A stretch of DNA of 52,735 bases from Treponema sp. (GTDB taxonomy: Bacteria; Spirochaetota; Spirochaetia; Treponematales; Treponemataceae): NCBI GenBank assembly GCA_017464425.1, contig JAFUDX010000012.1, positions 203,861 to 256,595 on the forward strand, in the 5' to 3' direction. Shown here one piece after another: positions 42,359 through 51,133 of this stretch (position 1 is the first letter of the stretch; each line of letters begins with the position of its first letter). The notes below the pieces were generated by a model, which saw only the letters and a list, made by a program, of their open reading frames with translations, did no database searches and had not been told where the DNA came from. The translations under genes and the position numbers were made by a program.

Positions 42359-44086
42359 CATGCTAAGCGTTTTGAGTGAGTATTTTATGTCTTTTAAAAA
42401 AAAGTCTATCTGACCGCGTATACGCTTTAAAAAACTTATGCTCGCTGTGTCGCATGTGTAGCCGTCTGGAAAATGCAAAAACAAGTATTCCCGTGCAGAA
42501 ATGAGCTGATGAAGTTCATCATTGAGTGAGCATGAGCAGCTTGCGACATCTTGTCCGTACATCAAGAGTTCTTTTATGCGGTTTAATGCTTTTTCTTCCG
42601 TTTCAAGAAATGCTCTGATTGTTTCTTTTGATTTTGGAGAATACAAGACAGCATTTTCGAGCCAGTTTGATTTTCTTGTGCTACTTGGTATTGATTCAAG
42701 ATAGGCGGAGAGTTTTTCGGTTGAAAGTTCTGGTAAGCCAAGTGCAAGCCCTTGTGACGCACAATCATACACATTCTGTATGCCTCCAAACATATCGACA
42801 AAACTTTTGGCATAATTTTCAAGCGCGGTATCGGTAAAAATTTCCGTGTCGTTTTTGCCGATGATTTTTTTTGCCCCATTTTTAAATGATGCGGCATAGT
42901 TTTCTGGAGGCGTGAATCTGTTCGATGAAGCAAGCCGTAATATGTGCGCGGGCGTATTCTTTGCGTGTGTTCGTCCGATAGAAAACGAAAAATCAAGTCC
43001 GCTCACAAAAACAGGAATATTTCCATTTTCGCGAAGCGTTATAGCAATAAAAACAGCCGTAAGCCCCACTGAACCGAGCGGTGGCACAAGTGGTGGAAAA
43101 TAGTCTTGCGTGCTCAGATTTTTAAAAAATGATGCGTCTGTGTATTTTGACGCGATGTATGTGACTGTTTGTGCATGGCGCGTGACTTCTGGGCGGGATG
43201 TGCAATCTGCAATCAAAAGGGAATTCTTTGCGTACCCTCCGATGTACGCTTTTTCGATTGCAAGTTGGCCTTCAAGTGCGACAACAGCATCGATTTTTAT
43301 TCCGTGTGATTGTAAGGCGGGGCCTGCGGCATCAACGGCAATCACAAAGGCTTTTTCGATGAGTTTCTTTGGGACTGTGCACAGCAGTTTTTCGATACTT
43401 TCGCCTGCGCCAAAAACAAAAATCGGCTCTGTTATGCGATGCGCAAAGGGGGTAAAATCAAGTGAAGACGGAAGATTTGAAAGATTTTTGAACAGATTCC
43501 GTGAATAAAGCCGTCCCATTTTTGTGAGCGTGATTCTGTTTTTCCAAAAAGAAGCGATGGCGTTTTGTGAAAGAGTGGTTAATTTTTGATATAGTTCCTT
43601 GTGAAATTGCGTTCCTGCGCTCATTTCGAGCAACACTGCTCTGCGAAACTGTGATATATGCGGAATGGAACTGCAATCTTCGCTCGCTGAGCTGTTTTGA
43701 GCTCTTTCCCCAGTCAGAACATTCACGATATATTCATTCTGCTCAAAGGGCAGCAGCGTGACCCTTACATGTTGTTCCTCTGTTTGCGCTTTAGCTTTTA
43801 GCGTACTGAGTGCTTCTTTTGCAAAATCGTGCAGCGTTTTTTCACATTCAATTCCTAAGACGAACGAATTTTCAGGAAGTTTTTTTAGAAGCGAATCAAG
43901 TCCGAGCCAAAGGACAGGGGAGACTGCCAAAATCAGCGTGCCGGGTAAAATCTGCAATGAATCAATAGCTGCTTCAATGGCTCGGCTTGGGTCATATTTT
44001 GAATAGAGAAAACGCTTGTGATAGGAAACAGAAAAGCCCCGCTCGGTCGTGACCAAACAGGGCTTTTCGGGAATTGTTACTTCCAA
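42347..44086 (-). CDS. MptE-like (DUF115) protein, Maf motility-associated glycosyltransferase type
   Basis: TTG 44086 with AAGGACGG upstream gives 579 residues. The central DUF115/MptE-like domain is seen in PIFVFGAGESIEKLL, IAVDAAGPALQSHGIKIDAVVALEG and PPLGSVGLTAVFIA, with FVSGLDFSF. In bacteria this architecture is usually Maf, implicated in flagellin glycosylation; in archaea the same domain makes 6-hydroxymethylpterin diphosphate. The flagellar context of the genome favours the first. The gene lies 18 bases downstream of a PpiD-like chaperone gene and overlaps folP tail to tail. Confidence 0.78.
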   Translation of the reverse strand: MEVTIPEKPCLVTTERGFSVSYHKRFLYSKYDPSRAIEAAIDSLQILPGTLILAVSPVLWLGLDSLLKKLPENSFVLGIECEKTLHDFAKEALSTLKAKAQTEEQHVRVTLLPFEQNEYIVNVLTGERAQNSSASEDCSSIPHISQFRRAVLLEMSAGTQFHKELYQKLTTLSQNAIASFWKNRITLTKMGRLYSRNLFKNLSNLPSSLDFTPFAHRITEPIFVFGAGESIEKLLCTVPKKLIEKAFVIAVDAAGPALQSHGIKIDAVVALEGQLAIEKAYIGGYAKNSLLIADCTSRPEVTRHAQTVTYIASKYTDASFFKNLSTQDYFPPLVPPLGSVGLTAVFIAITLRENGNIPVFVSGLDFSFSIGRTHAKNTPAHILRLASSNRFTPPENYAASFKNGAKKIIGKNDTEIFTDTALENYAKSFVDMFGGIQNVYDCASQGLALGLPELSTEKLSAYLESIPSSTRKSNWLENAVLYSPKSKETIRAFLETEEKALNRIKELLMYGQDVASCSCSLNDELHQLISAREYLFLHFPDGYTCDTASISFLKRIRGQIDFFLKDIKYSLKTLSMSAL

Positions 44087-44104
44087 AAAAATCCGTCCTT
44101 ACGC

Positions 44105-45589
44105 TTATCGTGACATGAACTTATTGAAGTAAACATCTGCGACATTGTTTTCGACTTTTTTGCTTGCGAGAAGAACGCTCTGTGCTCCGTTTGAATCGTA
44201 GTCTTGTGCTTCTTCTGAGATTTTAGCGCGTTTTTCATCGTTTGCTTTGTCGTTTTGAATGCCAGTAAGCTGGAAAACAGCGATATAATTTCCGAGCGTC
44301 ATCGGCTCTGAAATATCTTTAAGCTGCATTGAGAATGCTTTTGTCAAAAATTCTTCGTTTGAGCTTGATTCCGCCAAAGCCTTTGCGTTTTCTGCATCAA
44401 GCTTGTCGAGCATTGAAACGGCTCCATAATTGAGCGGGAAGGCCACGATAGAAACGACTTCTGCATCAGCTTTTTTTGCGGCAGGTTCAAAACCATCGAT
44501 TTTTGCATTTGCAACGAATGTTTTTGCCTTTTCGGTGAAGTAGTCATCAATCATGGTCTGCTTGTTGAGTTTGATGTAGTTCTTTACCGCATCGAATGTT
44601 GCTTCGTCTTCAAGTTTTGCGGCAACCTTTTCACCTGTTGCTTTGTAGATTGAATAGCCGGTATTTGTTTTGATGATTTCGCTCAAAGAATCAGGGCTGA
44701 GTGCTGTGATTTTTTCAAAATCCGCTTCGTTTTCGAGATTTTCTTTGATTTGATAGGTGAATGATTCTTTTACTTTGCCATCACCGTCCGTGTAGTATTT
44801 TTCTGAATATTCAGAAACGGCATCCTCAAAGGTGATTTCGTTGTTGTTCAACTGTCCGAGCAGTTTTTTTGCCTGAGCTTCTTCTTTGACGGTAATCATT
44901 GAGAGAGAATAGGTGTCGAACAGGTCAAGGTTTTCCTGGCCGAATGCGCGGATTTCTGATTCTGGGTAATCTGCCTTGTCGAATGAAACCAAATCGAACG
45001 AGCGTTTTTCTTCGTTCATTGCGGCCAAGAAATCAGATTCTGCTTTTGTGGTTTTGAGGCCATAAAAAGCGTAGTCGCCAAGCTTTTCTGATGAACCAAA
45101 GGTGTCGTCAGAAAAGCGCTGCCATGTAAGCTGCTTTGAAATATCGCTCTTGAGTGATTCTTTATCGGCATTTGAAACCTGATTGTATAATTTGGGATCG
45201 TATTTGCCTTCAGAATTAAGAAAATAGGGGAGCATAACGCGAGAAATTGCAGCTCCGCTTGGCTTGTAGCCAGATTTTTTGACGGCTTCTTTATATGCCA
45301 TTAACTGAACTGCTGCATTGAATGCGTAGTTGTAAATATAGAAATATGCCGACTGGTCGAGGTTTGCACCTTGCTGCTGGTAATAATTTGTGTAATTCTG
45401 CACAGCGTTTGCGAAATCAGTGCCTGGAGCGAGAACAACTTCTTTTCCATTGTATTTACCGAATGAGATTCCGTTGCCTTCACCAGAAACTGCACGGATT
45501 AACTCAGTGCCGACTCCAAATACAACGAAACAAATGACTGAAAGGATGAGGATGATTACTGACCCAATCCATAACATCTTGTTTTTCAT
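44105..45589 (-). CDS. SurA/PpiD-like periplasmic chaperone, membrane-anchored
   Basis: The 494-residue protein has a single N-terminal membrane segment (6-28) and a long helical periplasmic region resembling SurA_N/PpiD (AFNAAVQLMAYKEAVKKSGYKPSGAAI, then YFLNSEGKYDPKLYNQ). The middle part (about 225-345) looks like a parvulin domain without a strong active site signature. It probably assists folding of exported proteins. AAGGAATG precedes the ATG, and the Maf-like gene follows. Confidence 0.8.
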   Translation of the reverse strand: MKNKMLWIGSVIILILSVICFVVFGVGTELIRAVSGEGNGISFGKYNGKEVVLAPGTDFANAVQNYTNYYQQQGANLDQSAYFYIYNYAFNAAVQLMAYKEAVKKSGYKPSGAAISRVMLPYFLNSEGKYDPKLYNQVSNADKESLKSDISKQLTWQRFSDDTFGSSEKLGDYAFYGLKTTKAESDFLAAMNEEKRSFDLVSFDKADYPESEIRAFGQENLDLFDTYSLSMITVKEEAQAKKLLGQLNNNEITFEDAVSEYSEKYYTDGDGKVKESFTYQIKENLENEADFEKITALSPDSLSEIIKTNTGYSIYKATGEKVAAKLEDEATFDAVKNYIKLNKQTMIDDYFTEKAKTFVANAKIDGFEPAAKKADAEVVSIVAFPLNYGAVSMLDKLDAENAKALAESSSNEEFLTKAFSMQLKDISEPMTLGNYIAVFQLTGIQNDKANDEKRAKISEEAQDYDSNGAQSVLLASKKVENNVADVYFNKFMSR

Positions 45590-45661
45590 AAAACATTCCT
45601 TATTTTATAATAATAGTGACAAATAGTGTATCATTGTGTTGTTTTACTGTCAATTATCAGA

Positions 45662-45690
45662 TTGCGTTTGTTTTCTATCTGTGTTACTCT
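45662..45690 (+). promoter_or_regulatory. Promoter of the ABC module, short-leader type
   Basis: TTGCGT (45662-45667), 17 bases with TGT before the -10, then TACTCT (45685-45690). The ATG is 10 bases later, so the leader would be only 3-4 bases, and no Shine-Dalgarno is present. Confidence 0.55.
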
Positions 45691-45700
45691 TTAAGTCTCC

Positions 45701-47233
45701 ATGAACGCGCTTGAAGTAACACATCTTTCAAAAACATTCGGCTCCGTTTTCGCGAATCGCGACATTTCTCTCCAAGTAAAAAAGGGCGAGATTCTTGCCC
45801 TTTTGGGCGAAAACGGGAGCGGAAAATCAACGTTTGTAAACCAACTTGCGGGCATTTACGCGCCCGAAAGCGGTGAAATCGTTATCGATGGCAAAAAATG
45901 CGCTTTTAAATCCCCGCAGGACGCGATTGCCTGTGGCGTGGGCATGGTTCATCAGCATTTTAAGCTCGTCGATGTCATGAGCGCATTCGAAAATATTACG
46001 CTCGGCGAAAAGCAGGGCGGATTTTTCATCAAAAAGAACGAACTGTTCACAAAAATCAACGAAATTCAGCAGAAATTCGGTTTTTCAATCGACTTACATC
46101 AAAAACTGTACGAAATGTCCGTTTCGGAAAAGCAGACGGTCGAAATCATAAAAATTTTGTATCAGGGAGCGCGGATTCTTATTCTTGACGAGCCGACGGC
46201 GGTGCTTACTCCGCAGGAAACCGAAAAACTCTTTGCCGTGCTCCGCCGCATGAAAGAAAACGGCTGCTCAATCATCATCATTACGCACAAATTAAACGAG
46301 GTCATGGAAATTTCAGACCGCGTTGCCGTTATGCGAAAAGGCGAAATGACGGGCGTTGTCGAAACTTCCTCTTGTACCGAAAAATCGCTTGCTCGGCTCA
46401 TGCTCGGCGGCAAATTTGAATATAAAGTCACGCGCGTTGCCGCAGGGCGGAGCCAAAATCCCGTGCTTGTGGTCAAAAATCTCATCAGCAAAAACGCGTA
46501 TGGCAAAAAATCGCTCGACAATTTCAATTTCGATTTGTACGGCGGCGAAATTTTGGGCGTGGCGGGAATCGTCGGTTCTGGTCAAAAGGAACTATGCGAA
46601 ACGCTTACGGGCTTGTTGCGTGCTGAATCGGGCGAAGCGCTCTTTGAAAATCAAAATCTTTTAAAACTTTCCCCGATTGCAATCAAAAAACTCGGCGTGC
46701 GCATGAATTTCGTGCCAGAAGACAGGCTCGGTATGGGCTTGGCGGCAGGCTTGGACATCGCTGAAAATGTGATGATGCGCTCGTATTCAGAAGAATCAAA
46801 ATTCTTTTTGGACAGAAAAAAGGGCAGTGAGATGGCGAGTGAAATCGTTGACCGCTACGCAATTTCCACGCCTTCGATTCATAATCCCGTGCGCAAGCTT
46901 TCGGGCGGAAACATTCAGAAGGTTCTGCTTGGTCGTGAACTTGAAATGCACCCAAAATTCTTGATTGTCGCCTATCCGTTCCGCGGGCTTGATGCGGGGG
47001 CAACGAACAATATCATCAATATGCTGAACGAGCAAAAGAAAAAAGGCGTTGCAATTCTTTTGATTGGCGAGGACATCGACCAGCTTTGTGCGCTCTGCGA
47101 CCGCCTTATGGTAATTCACGATGGCAGCATCAAAGGTATCGTGAATCCAGAGCAAGTCACGCGCGAAGAAATCGGCTTAATGATGATGGGAAAATCGATT
47201 CAGAAAACTGCTGAGGAGGGAAAAAATGATTAG
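45701..47233 (+). CDS. ABC transporter ATPase of BMP-type nucleoside/sugar importer
   Basis: The 510-residue protein contains two ATPase domains. The first has Walker A GENGSGKST (37-45) and Walker B ILDEPTAVL, with a divergent signature YEMSVSEKQ. The second has a degenerate Walker A (GIVGSGQKE), signature LSGGNIQK and AYPFRGLD. This asymmetry is typical of the RbsA/YufO-NupA group working with BmpA-like binding proteins on nucleosides. It overlaps the permease gene by 8 bases. Confidence 0.88.
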   Translation: MNALEVTHLSKTFGSVFANRDISLQVKKGEILALLGENGSGKSTFVNQLAGIYAPESGEIVIDGKKCAFKSPQDAIACGVGMVHQHFKLVDVMSAFENITLGEKQGGFFIKKNELFTKINEIQQKFGFSIDLHQKLYEMSVSEKQTVEIIKILYQGARILILDEPTAVLTPQETEKLFAVLRRMKENGCSIIIITHKLNEVMEISDRVAVMRKGEMTGVVETSSCTEKSLARLMLGGKFEYKVTRVAAGRSQNPVLVVKNLISKNAYGKKSLDNFNFDLYGGEILGVAGIVGSGQKELCETLTGLLRAESGEALFENQNLLKLSPIAIKKLGVRMNFVPEDRLGMGLAAGLDIAENVMMRSYSEESKFFLDRKKGSEMASEIVDRYAISTPSIHNPVRKLSGGNIQKVLLGRELEMHPKFLIVAYPFRGLDAGATNNIINMLNEQKKKGVAILLIGEDIDQLCALCDRLMVIHDGSIKGIVNPEQVTREEIGLMMMGKSIQKTAEEGKND

Positions 47234-48314
47234 AATCGCACTGCAAAAATCCCTCACGCAACGGCAGAAACTGCTTGTGCGGACGGCTGCGGTTTGTTCG
47301 GCAATTATGTGCTCAATGCTTGTGCTCATTTTTATGGGATTGAATCCGTTTAAAGTCTACGCGAATATTTTTTCGGGCTGCTTTGGCACTTTCTACCGAT
47401 TCAAGCAAGTCGTATACAAGGCAGTTCCGCTCACCATTCTTTCGCTCGGCTGTTGCGTGGCGTTTAAAATGAAATTCTGGAATATCGGCGCGGAAGGGCA
47501 GTTTTACATGGGAGCGTTTGCTGCCACCTGGGCGTTCATGCTTTTTCCCAATCTTCCGAGTGGCGTTCTTTTGCCGCTTATGGCTCTTTTTGCGCTCGTG
47601 GCGGGCGGTTTGTTCGCGCTGATTCCCGCCGCGCTTAAAATCAAATGGGGAACGAGCGAAACACTGGTCACGCTCATGCTCAACTATGTGGCGCAAAAAT
47701 GGGTGAGCTATTTAAAATACAGCTATCTTCCGTGGCGCGACCCACACGGTGGTGGCTCTCCCAAAATCGTAAATTTTTCCGACAACGCGATTCTGCCGAA
47801 TGTGTTTGGAATCCACGCGGGCTGGCTCATCGCGATTCTGCTCGTGGCGGCGATGTATTTCTTATTAAAGAAAACAAAATTCGGCTACGAAGTTTCCGTC
47901 ATCGGCGAAAGTTTTGACACGGCGCGCTACGCGGGAATCAATGTGAGCCGCACGATTGTGATTGCCGTTGTGCTTTCAGGCGGATTGTGCGCGCTTTCTG
48001 GCATGATTCAGGCGAGCGCGATTGAGCATTCCCTTACCGACAACATGTCCAACGGCATGGGCTTTACGGCAGTCATCACGACATGGCTCAGTCAGCTTGA
48101 CCCGCTCATTTCGCTTGCTGTTTCGTTCGTGTTCAGTGTGCTTTTGCAGGGCGGAAGTTATTTGCAGACTTCAATGGGCGTGCCCGCGAGCATGGGCACA
48201 GTCATTCAGACGATTATCATTTTCTTCGTGCTCGGAAGTGAATTTTTTGTTCGTTACCGATTTGTGATTGAACGAAAAAATGCAACGGGTGAGCCAGTTG
48301 AAACTGAAAAATGA
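47226..48314 (+). CDS. BMP-type ABC transporter permease
   Basis: The 362-residue permease has about nine membrane segments and the BPD_transp_2 signature in FWNIGAEGQFYMGAFAATW, GTSETLVTLMLNYVAQ and GFTAVITTWLSQLDPLIS. AGGAGGG precedes the ATG. Related systems use two different permeases plus a BmpA lipoprotein; only one permease is here, so partners must be elsewhere or the transporter is a homodimer. Confidence 0.88.
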   Translation: MIRIALQKSLTQRQKLLVRTAAVCSAIMCSMLVLIFMGLNPFKVYANIFSGCFGTFYRFKQVVYKAVPLTILSLGCCVAFKMKFWNIGAEGQFYMGAFAATWAFMLFPNLPSGVLLPLMALFALVAGGLFALIPAALKIKWGTSETLVTLMLNYVAQKWVSYLKYSYLPWRDPHGGGSPKIVNFSDNAILPNVFGIHAGWLIAILLVAAMYFLLKKTKFGYEVSVIGESFDTARYAGINVSRTIVIAVVLSGGLCALSGMIQASAIEHSLTDNMSNGMGFTAVITTWLSQLDPLISLAVSFVFSVLLQGGSYLQTSMGVPASMGTVIQTIIIFFVLGSEFFVRYRFVIERKNATGEPVETEK

Positions 48315-48344
48315 CATTTCCCACTGTAACTTTACGCAAAAAAA

Positions 48345-48353
48345 TGATATAAT
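48345..48353 (+). promoter_or_regulatory. Extended -10 promoter before the LytR/LCP gene
   Basis: TGA-TATAAT (48345-48353) ends 11 bases before ATG 48365, giving a leader of about 4 bases and no ribosome binding site. Confidence 0.55.
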
Positions 48354-48364
48354 ATGCAACTAAA

Positions 48365-49564
48365 ATGAAAATCAATAATCCGAATTCAAACAAAGGCGCA
48401 TTTCTTTTGCTTCTCATTTTCGCGATTCTTATTTCGGTCACGGTGGGGCTTGTGTTTTCTCTGCGTGTCAGCACGGTCGATGAAAATGTACAGTCTGACC
48501 GCGTAATTAAAACGCTCGTCGTTATGGAAGACAAAAACCGCGTGCTTTTTACCGATGTATTCATCTATTATCCCATTTCGCAGCGCGCTGCGCTCATCAA
48601 TATCCTGGAGAACACGGGTGCGATTTTTTCAAGTTTGGGACGCGTTGATTCAATCGATTCGGTCTATCTTGAAAAAGGAATCGAAACATACAAGGCTGAA
48701 ATCGAAAATCTTGTGGGGCAATCAATTCCGTTTTATGTCGTTTTGAATCTTCCAAAATTCGGTGAACTCACGGATATGCTTGGTGGCATGAAGATTTTTG
48801 TTCCGTCTCCCGTTGATGTCAAAAACGAAGACGGAAAACGCTACCTGCTTCCGAGTGGCGTTGTTTCTTTGGATGGCGAAAAGATTCAGACATACTTGAA
48901 TTACGAAAAATCAGACGAAACAGATGAAGATGTGATTGAGCGACGGCAGAATGTGCTCATGGCATTCTTGGCGGCTCTTTCTCGAAACGAAAAAATCATT
49001 CAGGATAAAAAATCATTCGATGTCATCAGTAAAAAAATGACTTCAAATCTCGATGACAGAGAATTTTATCGCCTTATGACGATAATTGCGCAGGTTGATT
49101 CGGAGCATCTTACCCCGCAGACGATTACTGGCTCCAAGCGAGTCGTTGACGGAAAAACGCTTCTCTTCCCGTATTATGACGGTCAGCTTATCAAAGATGT
49201 TTTTAAACAGGTGTCGAATTCGCTCATTTCGCTCGACGATGCGAATGTGAACCGCACCTATGTGCTTGAAATTCAGAACGGAACGACGGTACAAGGGCTT
49301 GCACGAAATACAATGGCATTGCTTCAAAGCGCAGGATATGATATTTTGGCTACTGGGAATGCGGACTCAAATGATTACGAAAAAACGGTAATCATAAATC
49401 ATATCGGAAATGCTGAGGTGGCAAAGAGTCTTGGGGATTTTATCCGCTGCACGAACATAGTCGAAGAAACCGTTTCTTCCGATGCGGACAGCACAACTGC
49501 CTCGAATGTTGACTTCACGATAATTCTCGGAAAAGACTTTGATGGTCGATATGTCAAAAAATAG
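48365..49564 (+). CDS. LytR-CpsA-Psr (LCP) family protein with LytR_C domain
   Basis: The 399-residue protein has an N-terminal membrane segment (12-34), an LCP core (about 45-235: SIDSVYLEKGIETYKAEIENLVGQSIPFYVVLNLPKF and the arginine pair in VIERRQNVLMAF) and a C-terminal LytR_C domain (about 295-350: TYVLEIQNGTTVQGLARNTMALLQSAGYDI). In Gram-positive bacteria LCP enzymes attach glycopolymers to the wall; the substrate in a spirochaete is unknown. rsfS follows after 9 bases. Confidence 0.83.
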   Translation: MKINNPNSNKGAFLLLLIFAILISVTVGLVFSLRVSTVDENVQSDRVIKTLVVMEDKNRVLFTDVFIYYPISQRAALINILENTGAIFSSLGRVDSIDSVYLEKGIETYKAEIENLVGQSIPFYVVLNLPKFGELTDMLGGMKIFVPSPVDVKNEDGKRYLLPSGVVSLDGEKIQTYLNYEKSDETDEDVIERRQNVLMAFLAALSRNEKIIQDKKSFDVISKKMTSNLDDREFYRLMTIIAQVDSEHLTPQTITGSKRVVDGKTLLFPYYDGQLIKDVFKQVSNSLISLDDANVNRTYVLEIQNGTTVQGLARNTMALLQSAGYDILATGNADSNDYEKTVIINHIGNAEVAKSLGDFIRCTNIVEETVSSDADSTTASNVDFTIILGKDFDGRYVKK

Positions 49565-49573
49565 GAGATTTTT

Positions 49574-49918
49574 ATGAAAACTGCAGAACAGAATGCACTT
49601 GAAATTGCACAGATACTCGAAGATTCAAAAGCGGAGAATGTCGCCGTCCTTGATGTTTCTGAATTGAATTCATGGACTGACTTTTTTGTGATTGCCACGA
49701 TTCACAGTTCGGCTCACTGGCAGGGCTTGGCAAAGCAGATTAAGGACTATGTGAAAGAAAACGATATGGAAATCCATCTCACGCACAACAAAGCACCTTC
49801 TGGCGACGACTGGAATTTAATTGACATCGGTTCGGTCGTGGTTCATTTGATGAGTGCTGATGCCCGAGAATTCTACGATTTAGAAAAACTCTGGCACGGC
49901 GGAAAACGACTGAAATAA
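49574..49918 (+). CDS. rsfS: Ribosome silencing factor RsfS
   Basis: The 114-residue protein matches RsfS/Iojap: VLDVSELNSWTDFFVIATIHSSAHWQGLAKQI, the GDDWNLIDIGSVVVHLM block and the end DLEKLWHGGKRL. It binds ribosomal protein uL14 to block subunit joining when nutrients are short. TAGGAG precedes the ATG. It forms an operon with the LCP gene. Confidence 0.95.
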   Translation: MKTAEQNALEIAQILEDSKAENVAVLDVSELNSWTDFFVIATIHSSAHWQGLAKQIKDYVKENDMEIHLTHNKAPSGDDWNLIDIGSVVVHLMSADAREFYDLEKLWHGGKRLK

Positions 49919-49923
49919 AATCT

Positions 49924-49969
49924 CGCAAGCATTTTTTTGAGTGCCTAGTCTTCTTCTGAAATGCTTGCG
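49924..49969. other. Perfect 11-bp inverted repeat at the rsfS/PEGA-protein junction
   Basis: CGCAAGCATTT (49924-49934) and AAATGCTTGCG (49959-49969) are exact reverse complements with a 24-base loop. The right arm lies within the 3' end of the minus-strand gene. It may terminate one or both convergent transcripts, although neither side has a strong T-run. Confidence 0.5.
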
Positions 49970-50967
49970 TCAACATTGAGGTTTACGGAGTAGGTGCGGC
50001 CATTTTCTGCTGAAAGCGTTTTGACGATTTCGTAATCTCCAAGAATAAACTTAATAGTATGCTCACCCTGACTAACGACGATGGGGTCTGTGCTCGTGGC
50101 GATTTGATTCGTATCAAGAAACACTTTTGTGTCTTTGGGGCAAGAAAGCTTTAAAAGAGGCTCGATTCCTCTGAGCGCAACGGAAAGATTCGTTGTTTTT
50201 GCCTGCTCGATTCGGAATGTGCGGAGTTCGTTTCGATATGAATCGCTCACAACAGAAAGATGATGCTCCCCCGTTGAAAGAATTTTGTTCTTGAATTCTG
50301 ATTTTTGCACGGGCTTGTCATCAATGAACACCGAATATGTTTTTTCGCCTGCTTCTTGTGAATCCGATTGAGGAAGGACGAGGCCCAAATTGAGCGCGCC
50401 CTGATTTTTAAGCACTGGTTTTGCCGTGACTTCAAGAATTGAATTTTCAAGTGATTCAGGAACGCCTTTCATCACCATCATAAACCGCAAGAAAATGCCT
50501 TTTTCAAAATTCTGGTACAGCGGAATCCGAACGGAATAAGGATTGTCTTTGATTGAAAAATCTTTTGTGATTGGAACATGAACCGTGAGCGAAAGCTTTC
50601 CTGGAAAAGTCGCAAGATGAACGCGCTCGCCATAATAATTGAGTTCCGTTTGATTTGGCGATGGTGCAAGACTGTCATAGAGCATGTAGGCAACGGAATC
50701 CTGCCATGTGGCGATTATTTCTGGAATCTTGAATGTGAGCTCAATTCCGCACACATAGGTTACATCTTCGGGCAGCGTCACAAAAAGCGCATCGTTTATG
50801 CCTGACTCAACTGTGATTTTTTGGTCAAGTTGTTTTAACTCAATGGGAATGAGTTTACGAACGCGAAAATTCTCCGCCGAAACAAATACGAGCGAAGTCA
50901 GCACGAGTGAGAAACTGATGAATTTTTTTGCATTTCCAAAAATTTTTTGAAATACGATGCGTTTCAT
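49945..50967 (-). CDS. Periplasmic protein with PEGA-like C-terminal repeats
   Basis: The 340-residue protein has a signal peptide (to VSA before ENF), a beta-rich N-terminal domain and two PEGA-like units near the C-terminus (about 210-270, and 275-330 with LSCPKDTKVFLDTNQIATS and GEHTIKFILGDYEIVKTL). PEGA domains are small envelope beta-sandwich modules. No named family recognised. TATAAT lies 18 bases before the start. Confidence 0.7.
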   Translation of the reverse strand: MKRIVFQKIFGNAKKFISFSLVLTSLVFVSAENFRVRKLIPIELKQLDQKITVESGINDALFVTLPEDVTYVCGIELTFKIPEIIATWQDSVAYMLYDSLAPSPNQTELNYYGERVHLATFPGKLSLTVHVPITKDFSIKDNPYSVRIPLYQNFEKGIFLRFMMVMKGVPESLENSILEVTAKPVLKNQGALNLGLVLPQSDSQEAGEKTYSVFIDDKPVQKSEFKNKILSTGEHHLSVVSDSYRNELRTFRIEQAKTTNLSVALRGIEPLLKLSCPKDTKVFLDTNQIATSTDPIVVSQGEHTIKFILGDYEIVKTLSAENGRTYSVNLNVDASISEED

Positions 50968-51133
50968 AAACAGTGAATCATTTCAATTATAGTGCAAGTG
51001 AAATCCTTTTTCTATAAAAACATAGTGAAAAAACTGAATTTTAACTGAATAATCGAGCGGAAATGTCAAAAATGTCCAAAACTGGCCTTTATTTTAAATA
51101 ACCTGTGGAATCCATGTTCGATTACCTCATTCC

